64,000 nt of DNA from positions 1 through 64,000 of the forward strand of contig CAMYYI010000001.1 of assembly GCA_947303465.1 (NCBI GenBank). The letters run 5' to 3'. The notes under the pieces are model-generated. The model made no database searches, was not told the origin of the DNA, and saw nothing but the letters and a program-made list of their open reading frames with translations. Source of the DNA: an uncultured Bacteroidales bacterium (GTDB lineage Bacteria > Bacteroidota > Bacteroidia > Bacteroidales > UBA932). Shown piece after piece: positions 18,097 to 26,622 of the stretch; position 1 is the stretch's first letter, and the number at the start of each line of letters is the position of its first letter. Position numbers and translations under genes: made by a program.

Positions 18097-18161
18097 GATT
18101 CTTCGCTTCGCTCAGAATGACAGATGTCATCCTGAGGAGGTTGCAAACCGACGAAGGATCT
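18097..18161. repeat. REP-like palindromic intergenic repeat
   Basis: Two inverted arms, CTCAGAATGACA and TGTCATCCTGAG (separated by GA), are flanked by outer arms AGATTCTTCG and CGAAGGATCT. The same modules recur at 29979-30110. It fills the gap between the alpha-2-macroglobulin gene and the next promoter, and may end transcription or stabilise RNA. Confidence 0.7.
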
Positions 18162-18163
18162 CA

Positions 18164-21100
18164 TCAGTTGACGGACGAAATCGGACCGCGGCCTTCACCG
18201 TTGGCACGGTAGTGAGGGGCGTACAGGGACTCAATCTCTATGGCAGGCACCTGGAACGCACCTTCCTGCGTAACGTAGAACTCCTCGGTAACCGTAGTAT
18301 TCTCTTCCGGATAGCTGTCGAACCAATATTCCGTCTTGTCGGCAAGCACGTTGCGGTAACCCTGGGGGCTGAAGTTCCAACCGCCGTAGCTGATTGGAGA
18401 AAGCCACCACCCGTAATGGCCGGAGAGCTGGTGCACGGGGCGGAAAGATGCCGGCCTGGGAGCGCTGATGCGCACAAAGCTGCGGTTTTCCTCGCTCCAG
18501 ATGGAGTATCTGGCAGTTACTTTGTCGCCAACGTGCAGCATGTCACCTGTCTCAAGTTCGTTATTGTCTTTGTACCATTTGCACTTGACGGTGAAGCCGT
18601 TGCCGCTGGCCTTGACGTCCGCGAAGGGTTTGGTATAGCTGCCGCTGAGCACTATCACCCTGGTATCCAGGGTTTCGGGCGTTCCGCGAAGGACGGAGGC
18701 GATGGCCTCTATGTAGGAGGCATCGGTTTCCCAGTGCTGGGTTTCCTTTTGCACCATCAGCCACAGGCGGATGCCTTCGGCGACGGTCGTCGCCGAAGGC
18801 ACAAAACTATCCCCCTGCACCCCCAGGGGACGGGGGGCGTTCCCCCCGACACCCCCCCGGTCGCTTCGCTCCAGAAGCCCTGTTGAGACATCAGTCAGCA
18901 GGTCGCAGAGCAGGGAGTGGGCGTAGAGCTCGCTCTCCAGCAGTCCGCGCCATGGCATGACGGCGTTGGGATAGTAATAGCCGCCGCTCCTGTGCTCCAC
19001 CGCATACTGCAGCAGCGACTTGATATCGGCCTCCAGCGAACGCAGGAGGCGCTTTTTGATGGTGATACCCCACGCCTTGGCAAGCTTGACGCCTTCTGCC
19101 GACTGCGACAGCAGCTGAAGGGTGCGGAGACGTCTGGCTTTCGCCAGGATCTGACCGTTCAAGCCCCGTTTTCCGCTGGGAGTCAGGTAATCCTTCACCT
19201 CCTTCTTGAACTGCTTGAGCGCCTTTCCGCTGCCGGCCTCGAAAGGCACTTCGGGGAACATGGCACGCGTCTGCAGGTATTTTTCCAGGGAGATTCCTCC
19301 GCACCACCACGGCCTGCTGCCGGAAGTAAACCAGCTGTCATCCAGATACTTGACTGCTTTTTCGACGTTGATGGGCGAGCTGCTTTCGGGCATGGCATAG
19401 ATTCGCTGCAGCACCGAAGCGGTAAGTATGGGTGACGATTCCATACCCTCGAACCATGCTATTCCGCCTCCGGCATTCTGGCACACGGCAATCTTCCCCT
19501 TGAGGTCCTGCAAGGCTTCGTCGTCAAGCCCGGGGGCTCCAAGACGGCGCGCCAGCACATTGGCGTACCATGCCTCTGTGAGGCTCATCACATCCTTGCC
19601 CTTGGGCTCTACCTTATCCGGAATGGCCTCTCGGATCATCTCCAGGATGCTGCGTTCCTGCGGTTCCAGGCCGGAAGCGTCCATATTCACAAAGCTGGAA
19701 CGCAGACCCGCAACGAGCTTCGCCCTCTGGGAGTAATCGCGAAGCAGGGCGGAATGGGCCTCCGTCAAGGTCTGCAGGGGCCTGTACACCGGGATGCTGA
19801 CGAACATTGCGTCCGCGCCGTCGGATTCATCATCGGGCACGAAGTTCAGCAGTACTCCGAGCTCCTTAATCCCCTCCGGAACGGTGAATCCTGCGCTGAA
19901 ATTGATAGTGCCGCCCGAGGAAAGGTTAACGCTTTCCATTTTGGTAGCAAGCACACGGCTGCTGCGCCAATTGTTTCCGTCGCAGAAACGTATGGCGACC
20001 CGTCCGGAAACCGGCTTCTGAAGGGTGCTTGCCACTGTGGCTCTTGCCACATACCAGTCATTCTCGTAGAGATACTTGGGTTCCATCAGTGAGAGTTTTA
20101 CAGGGATGGTCACCTGCATCTCCTTGCGCAACGAGGCGTTATGCATGCCCTCGCCATGAGCAAACACCTGGACATAGTAGGTAGACAGACGGTCGGAGCC
20201 TTTGAGTTTCAGCTCCACGTTGCCGTCTGCATCCGAGCGAAGGAAAGGTTCCCACGCCATGGTGGCGGCGAAATTATCCCGCGGCTCGGGTTCTTTAGCC
20301 TCTTCCACGTGCTGGAACGGCACTGAGTCGTCCGTCTCTGGTGCCGCTGCAGACTCTTCCATAACCATATCGGCCCTGGCAAGGGAGGCACCCTTCATCA
20401 TGGTATTGTAGTATGGATAGGTGTTTCCGTTTTCGCCACAAGTGTATGAGTAATAGACGCTTGGCTCGGAATGGCGGACCAGTGTCACGGTTCGCCAGCG
20501 GTTAGGCACAATGGTTTCCGTAGCCTTGTCGAACACGGTTGCGGCACACTCCACACCGGGCGCCGTTTTTATCAGCAACGAGAACTCCTCACCGGGACGG
20601 GCGCTGTCGGAGAACCTGGTAAATTCAAGAGGAAGCTTGATCGAAGGTTCCGGCAGCTGGATGCTGCGGCTGTACTTGTACGCCTTTCCCTTGTGGAAGA
20701 ACAGGGCGCAGAGCCTGAGAGACTCGGGCCATCCTTTTTTGCGGGTATAGCTTACCGTTTTAAGTGAACCGGCTTTGCCACGGACACCTTCGAGCTTTAT
20801 TATCTGACTGTCCAGCAGCTCGTTACCGCTGCCGAAGAGCTCGACCACCGCCCATACGGGACCATCTGTAGAACCTATCTGGAGGGCTATGTCTTCTGCG
20901 TCCATCTCCTTAAAGAAGCACAGCACATCCATGTCGAGGGATGTATCGGTATCTGCAGCTTTGATGAATGTAGTGCTTTGCTCAGTTACCACCTTGGTGC
21001 CAGATGCAGATATTGCCGTGGCCACTGCCTCTACCCTGTACAAGCCTGAGGGCAGATTTGCCACGGGAAGATTGAGCGTCTCTCCAGCCTGCACGGTGCC

Positions 21101-23347
21101 TTTGGCAATCTGCTTTCCCTTTGAATCGGAGATGACTTTATAGCTGATTGTAAGGTTGTTTCGCTTGAGATCACGGACGCTGAAGAGTATTTCTGCGGCA
21201 GAGTCGCGCACTATGCCGCTTCCGGAATTCCGCTTGCCGCTGTCACACAAGGTATAGGTGCCCGGAACCTTGTTCTGCAGATAAAGGGAAAGAGGCACGC
21301 TGTTGTAAACTGTGCGGTAAGTGCTGAAATCCAGCGTCTCGCCCGTTCCGTCGGTAACCGTGACGGTAACAGGACAAGTCCAGGTCCAGCTGTTGTCCGG
21401 TGCCGGGAATTCTATGGCGAAGCTGCCGTCCGGAGCAAGCGTGATTTCTCCGGATATTTCCGAACCCTCGTATTTGCCGATGCGATATCGCAACGGGGCG
21501 CTTCCGAGCGAGTGCCCGGAATATGCCTTTACCTTGCCGGAAACCTTCACCACATCGCCTGGCATGTAGAGATTCTTGTCCTCATCCCATATCAATTCGA
21601 AGGTAGGGAGCACGAACTCGTCTACCCGGATCACCCTCCTTGCAAGGCTTGCGTCACCATACTTCAGATTAAGGGTATATTGGCCGCCACGTGTGGTCCC
21701 GTTCAGGGTAAAAGATCCGCCGGCAGAACCGAACTCGTTGGTAACCAGGGATTTGCCGGCCACTTCCTTCCCCTGGGGATCGGTCAGGGTAACAGTTATG
21801 GTGCGCCCCTGCGGTGCCAGGCGGTACTCATAGGTTCCTGTGTAGCAGACAGCTTTGAACTGTACTGTCTCACCCGGGTTGAAGGCTCCGCGGTCCGTAA
21901 GCAGTATTGCCCGGTCGACATCCTTGCCTTCGTACGGGGTATATGAACTTGTCTTACTGATACTTATGGGCCCGGATTGACGGAGCGTCCCGTTCTTGTC
22001 TGTGCTCTTTGCCTGAAGGCGGAAACGGCCTTTGCTGTCATTTAGCTTTCCGGACAGCTGTTCAGGCAGAAGTGTGAAGCCATCGGGACGGAAGTCCGGT
22101 GAGGTCATGATTACCTTACCGTCCGCATCCAGAAGCTGGAGGTCGCAGGACTTCACCGGCTCTCCGGTCATATAATCTGCTACAAAAATGCCCCAGCCTT
22201 TGGAATCCTGGCGGGCAGCTATCGAAAGACTGTGCTTTACCCATGCGCATGTGCTCTCACAATCTCCTGATTTGCATAAGATTGTATAACGTCCGTCGTT
22301 CAGGTCCGGGATATTGGTCCGGAGCGTGTCAATTACGTAGTAACTGGCCTGTTTGTTTGTCAACGAGGTGTCCCAGACAACCGCAACCTTCTCGTCGTCC
22401 ATCACCTGAAGCTTCAATGAGCTTATATTGCGCAGGGTGAGGGTAAGCTTGTCGTCTCTGACATCTATCCCTATGCTCTTGGAATCAAGGGCCTTGATGA
22501 GGCTGGCCGCCTCTGTGCAACAATCTGCTATGAGTTTCTCGCTGCCGGTGAATTTCTTGCGGTCTTTTTCCAGCTGCTCGCAGGCAGCGCGCAGATTCTT
22601 GTAATCCTTTGACTTGCTGTTTCCGGCGTTGTTCAGCTGGCTGAACTCCCACTCGAGCCGACGCTGGCGCGCCAGAAGCGAAACAGCCTTCCCCTCATAC
22701 TCTTTTGCGTAAATGCCGAGTCTGTCGTAAGCGCTTTTGTCCCACCATCTTACGGCATCCGTATATTCAATCAGGGCCTCCTCCGGATAACGGTCCTCGT
22801 AATAGTCTTCCAGGTCTCCTCCACGCCTTCCAAGGTAAAGGCTCCACAGCGCATATTCATAGTCGTTGGTTATGAGTTTCTTGAGCGCTGGAGAATACAC
22901 CTGGGAGTTTATGCGGCTGTCGCGGGCGTGGAACTCGGGATTGAACGTGGCCTTCAGCCGGCTTTCGTTGTCCTTGACGTAGGCAATGGATTCATCCGCG
23001 CTCCAACCGTTGTACTTGGCATAGAACACCATGACTGGCTCATCCAGCGCCATCAACTCTTCGTTCATGGCTTTGCGCTGGTCGTCGCGGTCTTTCCAGT
23101 TGATGTTGATGCGCACCTGCACATAACGGCTGGCGGCATCGTACCAATCCCATGCAAGGCGCTTTGCAGCCGCTTCTCTCTTAATTACTTCCAGAGCCGC
23201 CAGCTGATCCTGTGGGAGATCGGCATCTACTGCCTTGTAATAAGTTTTCCAGAGACTCACGAGGGTGTGTCCGTCATCGTCTTTTACCTGCGCTGGTGCC
23301 ACCGCAGCCTGCATCAGAATTGCCATGGCGAGTAGGAATCGTTTCAT
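18164..23347 (-). CDS. Bacterial alpha-2-macroglobulin family protein
   Basis: 1727 residues with a signal peptide (MKRFLLAMAILMQAAVAPAQ, no lipobox Cys). An N-terminal helical region is followed by MG domains (AILLTDRGAFNPGETVQFKAVCYTG, about 475-500), the A2M domain (NFAATMAWEPFLRSDADGNVELKLKGSD, split around 1020) and an alpha/alpha barrel corresponding to the thioester domain (about 1150-1560). No CxEQ thioester motif is visible, as in many Bacteroidetes members. Such proteins are thought to trap or guard against proteases in the periplasm. It is the last gene of the operon dipeptidyl peptidase-folC-A2M, overlapping folC by 4 nt. Residues about 1490-1525 are encoded by a GC-rich palindromic repeat insert (18773-18880), reading LERSDRGGVGGNAPRPLGV. 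Confidence 0.9.
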   Translation of the reverse strand: MKRFLLAMAILMQAAVAPAQVKDDDGHTLVSLWKTYYKAVDADLPQDQLAALEVIKREAAAKRLAWDWYDAASRYVQVRININWKDRDDQRKAMNEELMALDEPVMVFYAKYNGWSADESIAYVKDNESRLKATFNPEFHARDSRINSQVYSPALKKLITNDYEYALWSLYLGRRGGDLEDYYEDRYPEEALIEYTDAVRWWDKSAYDRLGIYAKEYEGKAVSLLARQRRLEWEFSQLNNAGNSKSKDYKNLRAACEQLEKDRKKFTGSEKLIADCCTEAASLIKALDSKSIGIDVRDDKLTLTLRNISSLKLQVMDDEKVAVVWDTSLTNKQASYYVIDTLRTNIPDLNDGRYTILCKSGDCESTCAWVKHSLSIAARQDSKGWGIFVADYMTGEPVKSCDLQLLDADGKVIMTSPDFRPDGFTLLPEQLSGKLNDSKGRFRLQAKSTDKNGTLRQSGPISISKTSSYTPYEGKDVDRAILLTDRGAFNPGETVQFKAVCYTGTYEYRLAPQGRTITVTLTDPQGKEVAGKSLVTNEFGSAGGSFTLNGTTRGGQYTLNLKYGDASLARRVIRVDEFVLPTFELIWDEDKNLYMPGDVVKVSGKVKAYSGHSLGSAPLRYRIGKYEGSEISGEITLAPDGSFAIEFPAPDNSWTWTCPVTVTVTDGTGETLDFSTYRTVYNSVPLSLYLQNKVPGTYTLCDSGKRNSGSGIVRDSAAEILFSVRDLKRNNLTISYKVISDSKGKQIAKGTVQAGETLNLPVANLPSGLYRVEAVATAISASGTKVVTEQSTTFIKAADTDTSLDMDVLCFFKEMDAEDIALQIGSTDGPVWAVVELFGSGNELLDSQIIKLEGVRGKAGSLKTVSYTRKKGWPESLRLCALFFHKGKAYKYSRSIQLPEPSIKLPLEFTRFSDSARPGEEFSLLIKTAPGVECAATVFDKATETIVPNRWRTVTLVRHSEPSVYYSYTCGENGNTYPYYNTMMKGASLARADMVMEESAAAPETDDSVPFQHVEEAKEPEPRDNFAATMAWEPFLRSDADGNVELKLKGSDRLSTYYVQVFAHGEGMHNASLRKEMQVTIPVKLSLMEPKYLYENDWYVARATVASTLQKPVSGRVAIRFCDGNNWRSSRVLATKMESVNLSSGGTINFSAGFTVPEGIKELGVLLNFVPDDESDGADAMFVSIPVYRPLQTLTEAHSALLRDYSQRAKLVAGLRSSFVNMDASGLEPQERSILEMIREAIPDKVEPKGKDVMSLTEAWYANVLARRLGAPGLDDEALQDLKGKIAVCQNAGGGIAWFEGMESSPILTASVLQRIYAMPESSSPINVEKAVKYLDDSWFTSGSRPWWCGGISLEKYLQTRAMFPEVPFEAGSGKALKQFKKEVKDYLTPSGKRGLNGQILAKARRLRTLQLLSQSAEGVKLAKAWGITIKKRLLRSLEADIKSLLQYAVEHRSGGYYYPNAVMPWRGLLESELYAHSLLCDLLTDVSTGLLERSDRGGVGGNAPRPLGVQGDSFVPSATTVAEGIRLWLMVQKETQHWETDASYIEAIASVLRGTPETLDTRVIVLSGSYTKPFADVKASGNGFTVKCKWYKDNNELETGDMLHVGDKVTARYSIWSEENRSFVRISAPRPASFRPVHQLSGHYGWWLSPISYGGWNFSPQGYRNVLADKTEYWFDSYPEENTTVTEEFYVTQEGAFQVPAIEIESLYAPHYRANGEGRGPISSVN
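18773..18880. repeat. GC-rich palindromic insert inside the alpha-2-macroglobulin gene
   Basis: Contains a 28-bp near-perfect palindrome at 18773-18800 (13-bp arms GCCTTCGGCGACG and its complement, 2-nt centre), a C-G6 / C6-G hairpin at 18831-18848 with a 4-nt loop, a C-rich CCCCCTG...CCCCAGGGGAC module (18811-18831) and a TCGCTTCGCTCC tag (18861-18872). The C-rich module and the tag also occur in the 53.3-kb element. It is in frame with the host gene and adds about 35 low-complexity residues in a region where the family is normally helical. Confidence 0.65.
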
Positions 23348-24645
23348 AGTGATTCTATGTAAGTTATGGCTTCGGACACCACGAAGGTGCTTCCGCCGAT
23401 ATAAACTATTGCTTCTTGCTGTCCGCGCGCCCTGCCGAGAGCCTGTGCCACGCCCTCAGCCACGCTTCCGGCCGCTGTGATATGGAGGTTTTTCAATTTC
23501 AATGCCAGCTCTCCAAGCGGCATTGCGCGTGAGGTCTGCGGCTGCACCAGATAATACTCGGCCTGGGACGGGAGATACTGCCTGATGTCATCTACATCCT
23601 TGTCCTTCATGGCCCCGTAGACTATTATCATCGGTCTTCCTAAAGCCGTAAGCTTCCGCATGTTGGCCTCCATCGCAGGAGGATTGTGACCTATGTCGCA
23701 GATGACTTCCGGATCTTCCAACAGCCTTTCCCAGCGGCCCCGCAGGCCGGTAATCCGGGCCGCCCCGGCGATGGAGCGCAACTCCCTGTCATCCAGCCAT
23801 TTATGGATTTTGCCTGCATCTTTTTTTGTGTAGGCATTTTGCATAAATGGTTGATTGTCAAGGATTTGCAGTGCAGCAAGGACGGTCCGCAGGTTGATCT
23901 CCTGGCAGGGGCCGGAAAGGTCGAGGGACGGAGGCGCTCCGGCAGGAAAATGGTAATCCTCTGCAAAGTGAAGCGGAGCCCCGACAGCCGCAGCGACTCT
24001 CTCGAACACCGGCTGCGTCTCAGGGTCCCGGCCCCAGACAAGCGCGGGAACTCCCGGCTTGAAGATACCCGCCTTCTCCGCCGCTATCTCTGCCCTGGTA
24101 GATCCCAGTAAGTCACAGTGATCCAGACCGATAGACGTTATCACCGATATCTCCGGAGTGATTATGTTGGTGCTGTCCAGCCGCCCGCCTAGCCCTGTCT
24201 CTATGACCGCCACATCCACCCCCTGCTCCGCGAACCACCAGAACGCCATCCCCGTAGTTACCTCGAAGAAAGTCAGCCCATCCCTGTCGTAAATCTCCAT
24301 AAACCGGCACACCGCCTCCTCCGGAATCTCGAAGAATCCGGGTTCTCGGGAGCAAAAATCGCCTATTTTGATCCGTTCCCTGAAATCTACCAGATGCGGG
24401 GAGGTGTAAAGGCCGACGCGGAGGCCGCTGGCGGCCAAAGCTGCAGCCAGCATGGAACAAACCGAACCCTTACCGTTGGTGCCGGCAACGTGAATGGAGC
24501 GGAAACGCCGCTCGGGATGTCCCAGAAATGCAGCATACGAAATCATAGCGTCCAGCCCCGGCTTATAGGCATCGCCGCTGAAACCGGCATCGCGAACGCT
24601 CCGGTGCCTTTCGTACAAATCTGCAACTACGGCTGAGTAATCCAT
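23344..24645 (-). CDS. folC: Bifunctional folylpolyglutamate synthase/dihydrofolate synthase
   Basis: 433 residues from the ATG at 24645 (MDYSAVVADLYERHRSV), chosen over a longer frame for similarity to the family start. It is a Mur-ligase-fold enzyme adding glutamate to folates: the P-loop HVAGTNGKGSVCSMLAAAL, TSPHLVDFRERIKI, the ligase motif EVTTGMAFWWFAEQGVDVAVIETGLGGRLDSTN (split here at about 125-155) and DIGHNPPAM are all present. It overlaps the A2M start by 4 nt and begins 11 nt after the dipeptidyl peptidase stop. The operon partners look functionally unrelated. Confidence 0.93.
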   Translation of the reverse strand: MDYSAVVADLYERHRSVRDAGFSGDAYKPGLDAMISYAAFLGHPERRFRSIHVAGTNGKGSVCSMLAAALAASGLRVGLYTSPHLVDFRERIKIGDFCSREPGFFEIPEEAVCRFMEIYDRDGLTFFEVTTGMAFWWFAEQGVDVAVIETGLGGRLDSTNIITPEISVITSIGLDHCDLLGSTRAEIAAEKAGIFKPGVPALVWGRDPETQPVFERVAAAVGAPLHFAEDYHFPAGAPPSLDLSGPCQEINLRTVLAALQILDNQPFMQNAYTKKDAGKIHKWLDDRELRSIAGAARITGLRGRWERLLEDPEVICDIGHNPPAMEANMRKLTALGRPMIIVYGAMKDKDVDDIRQYLPSQAEYYLVQPQTSRAMPLGELALKLKNLHITAAGSVAEGVAQALGRARGQQEAIVYIGGSTFVVSEAITYIESL

Positions 24646-24656
24646 CGTACTGCCAA

Positions 24657-26582
24657 TCAGAGCCAGCTGTCGAAGTAATCGGTAATCTTGAGATAGAGCT
24701 GCTCCCTCCACGGCCCCATTACATTATGCTCGCACAGCGGGTAAGGGAAATAATCCGCCAGAACATTATGCTCAACACACGATTGCATGAAACTCAACGA
24801 GTTGATAGGCAGCACGGTGCCATCCTTCATTCCCTGGCAGATGAGCAGGCGGGCCTTCAGCAGCGGCGCCTTGTCTGCAAGGGAAACGGCCGCAAAGCCC
24901 TCCGGATTGGTCTCCGGAGTATCCATATACCTTTCCCCATACATCACCTCATACCACTTCCAGTCGATAACCGGTCCTCCGGCAACCGCCACCTTGAACA
25001 GATCAGGATACTTTGTCGCCAGCGTCAAGGTCATAAAGCCGCCATAGCTCCAGCCTACCACACCTATCCGCGACTCGTCCACCCAACCTTCCGCTATCAG
25101 CTGCCTCAGTCCGGCAACCTGATCTGCGCTCTCCACCTCTCCGCATCGGCGGTTAATGGCTTTCTCGAAGGCGGCACCTCGGTTCTTCGTCCCCCTGTTA
25201 TCCTGAATATAAAGCACATAGCCTTTCTGGGCCATCAGCAGTTCCCAATAGCGTATGCCCCCCAGCCAGCGGTCGCTTACCATCTGGCTGTGCGGCCCTC
25301 CGTACACATAAACCACCAGCGGATACTTGCGCGAAGGGTCGAAATCCGCCGGCTTGACCAGGCGGTAATAGTTGACTACCGACGGGTCTGCAGCAGGCAC
25401 AGTTCCCATCTCCACCGTTACCGGGAGGAACGGCGTCATGGGATCGGCAGCCGCATCCAGTTCCTGAACCACCTTTCCGTCCATCGTGCGGAGCACCTTG
25501 CGGCCAGGCATATCCACCGAGCTCCAGCTATCGATGAAGCGGCTGCAGTCGGGACTCACGCTCACCGTATGCCAACCGCTGCCGTCCGTCAGACGCTCCG
25601 GTTTTGAAATCTTCAACTTATGGGGCAGCATCTGCTTGCGTTTGCCGTTGGTGCGCTGCAGGCGGATGCGGAACAGGTGGTTTTCCACCGGCGACACTTC
25701 CGCGGAGGTGTAGTAAACATAGTTGCCGTCGTTGGCCACATAGGCCACGTCTGCATCGCATTGAGTAAGTCGGCGGATGCCTCCATTCAGGTCGCAGATG
25801 TAGAGCTGACGGTAGCCGTCGCGGTTATCTGTCCGATAGATAAAGAGTTCCGTTCCCTTGACGAACCACACCCCGTCCTGCGGCTCCACCCAGGCCTCGT
25901 TGCGCTCCTCCAGCAGAGTTCGCACTAAACTGCCGTCTGCAGCATCGTAAAGGTTGAGGTGCAGCTCGTGCTGACTGCGGTCCAGCACCTGCACCAGCAG
26001 CATGCGGGAATCGGGCGTCCAGGTTACGCCGGCAAGGTAACGCTCGTCAGTGAAATCGCTGATATCCAGCATGCAACGTATTTTACCGAGGGTGTCGCAG
26101 ACGCACAGCGCCACATGCTCGGAGTCCATTCCGTTCATCGGATACTTGACGGTGTTAAGCCGGCCGGTACGGGTGCTCACGTCCACCAGGGGGAAACTTC
26201 CGACCTGAGTCTCATCTACCCTGTATACCGCCAGCAGGGAGCCGTCGGGCGACGGGAACCAGCCGCGGTTGATGCCGAACTCGTTGCGGGAGGGCACCTT
26301 TCCGTAACTTACCTCCGGATTGGGGGCCTCAGGCAGTGCCGGCACGGCCATATTCGGGCGCACTGGCTTATCCGTGAGTTCGGAGCCGGCAGTCCAGAAA
26401 CTGTCCTTCATGAAAGGACGCACCTTGGGGCCGACTATATCTTTGCCGGTAAGGAGACGGCCGTTTTCGCTTCCCACGGTAACACTTTTAAGGACAGTCC
26501 GGCCGGAGGTTTCCTGCGCTCCTGCAGGGCTTGATGAGAGGGCGGCCATAAGCAAAGCCGCCAGTATGGTCATACGCTTCAT
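24657..26582 (-). CDS. S9-family (DPP IV-like) dipeptidyl peptidase, secreted
   Basis: 641 residues with a signal peptide (MKRMTILAALLMAALSSSPAGAQ). The N-terminal beta-propeller of the DPP IV family (about 100-390; PSPDGSLLAVYRVDETQVGSFPLVD, WTPDSRMLLVQVLDRSQ) precedes an alpha/beta-hydrolase domain. Catalytic Ser lies in GWSYGGFMTL, Asp in CQGMKDGTVLPINS and His in PLCEHNVMG. The oxyanion-type VYGGPHSQMV motif is present. It probably trims dipeptides from peptides in the periplasm, as DPP IV does in Bacteroidales. It leads the operon with folC and the A2M gene and is divergent from the histidine phosphatase across a 40-bp gap that carries promoter boxes on both strands. Confidence 0.92.
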   Translation of the reverse strand: MKRMTILAALLMAALSSSPAGAQETSGRTVLKSVTVGSENGRLLTGKDIVGPKVRPFMKDSFWTAGSELTDKPVRPNMAVPALPEAPNPEVSYGKVPSRNEFGINRGWFPSPDGSLLAVYRVDETQVGSFPLVDVSTRTGRLNTVKYPMNGMDSEHVALCVCDTLGKIRCMLDISDFTDERYLAGVTWTPDSRMLLVQVLDRSQHELHLNLYDAADGSLVRTLLEERNEAWVEPQDGVWFVKGTELFIYRTDNRDGYRQLYICDLNGGIRRLTQCDADVAYVANDGNYVYYTSAEVSPVENHLFRIRLQRTNGKRKQMLPHKLKISKPERLTDGSGWHTVSVSPDCSRFIDSWSSVDMPGRKVLRTMDGKVVQELDAAADPMTPFLPVTVEMGTVPAADPSVVNYYRLVKPADFDPSRKYPLVVYVYGGPHSQMVSDRWLGGIRYWELLMAQKGYVLYIQDNRGTKNRGAAFEKAINRRCGEVESADQVAGLRQLIAEGWVDESRIGVVGWSYGGFMTLTLATKYPDLFKVAVAGGPVIDWKWYEVMYGERYMDTPETNPEGFAAVSLADKAPLLKARLLICQGMKDGTVLPINSLSFMQSCVEHNVLADYFPYPLCEHNVMGPWREQLYLKITDYFDSWL

Positions 26583-26589
26583 ATGAAGA

Positions 26590-26597
26590 CAAAGATA
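26590..26597 (-). promoter_or_regulatory. -7 box for the dipeptidyl peptidase operon
   Basis: Minus strand TATCTTTG, a perfect TAnnTTTG, lies 7 nt before the ATG at 26582. Together with the plus-strand box at 26611-26618 it makes a compact divergent promoter in a 40-bp intergenic region. Confidence 0.5.
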
Positions 26598-26610
26598 TCA
26601 AAATTATTGC

Positions 26611-26618
26611 TATTTTCG
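26611..26618 (+). promoter_or_regulatory. -7-like box for the histidine phosphatase gene
   Basis: TATTTTCG-cagc-ATG: one mismatch from TAnnTTTG, with exactly 4 nt to the start codon, the same spacing as three other genes in this window. No -33 box is evident. Confidence 0.4.
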
Positions 26619-26622
26619 CAGC

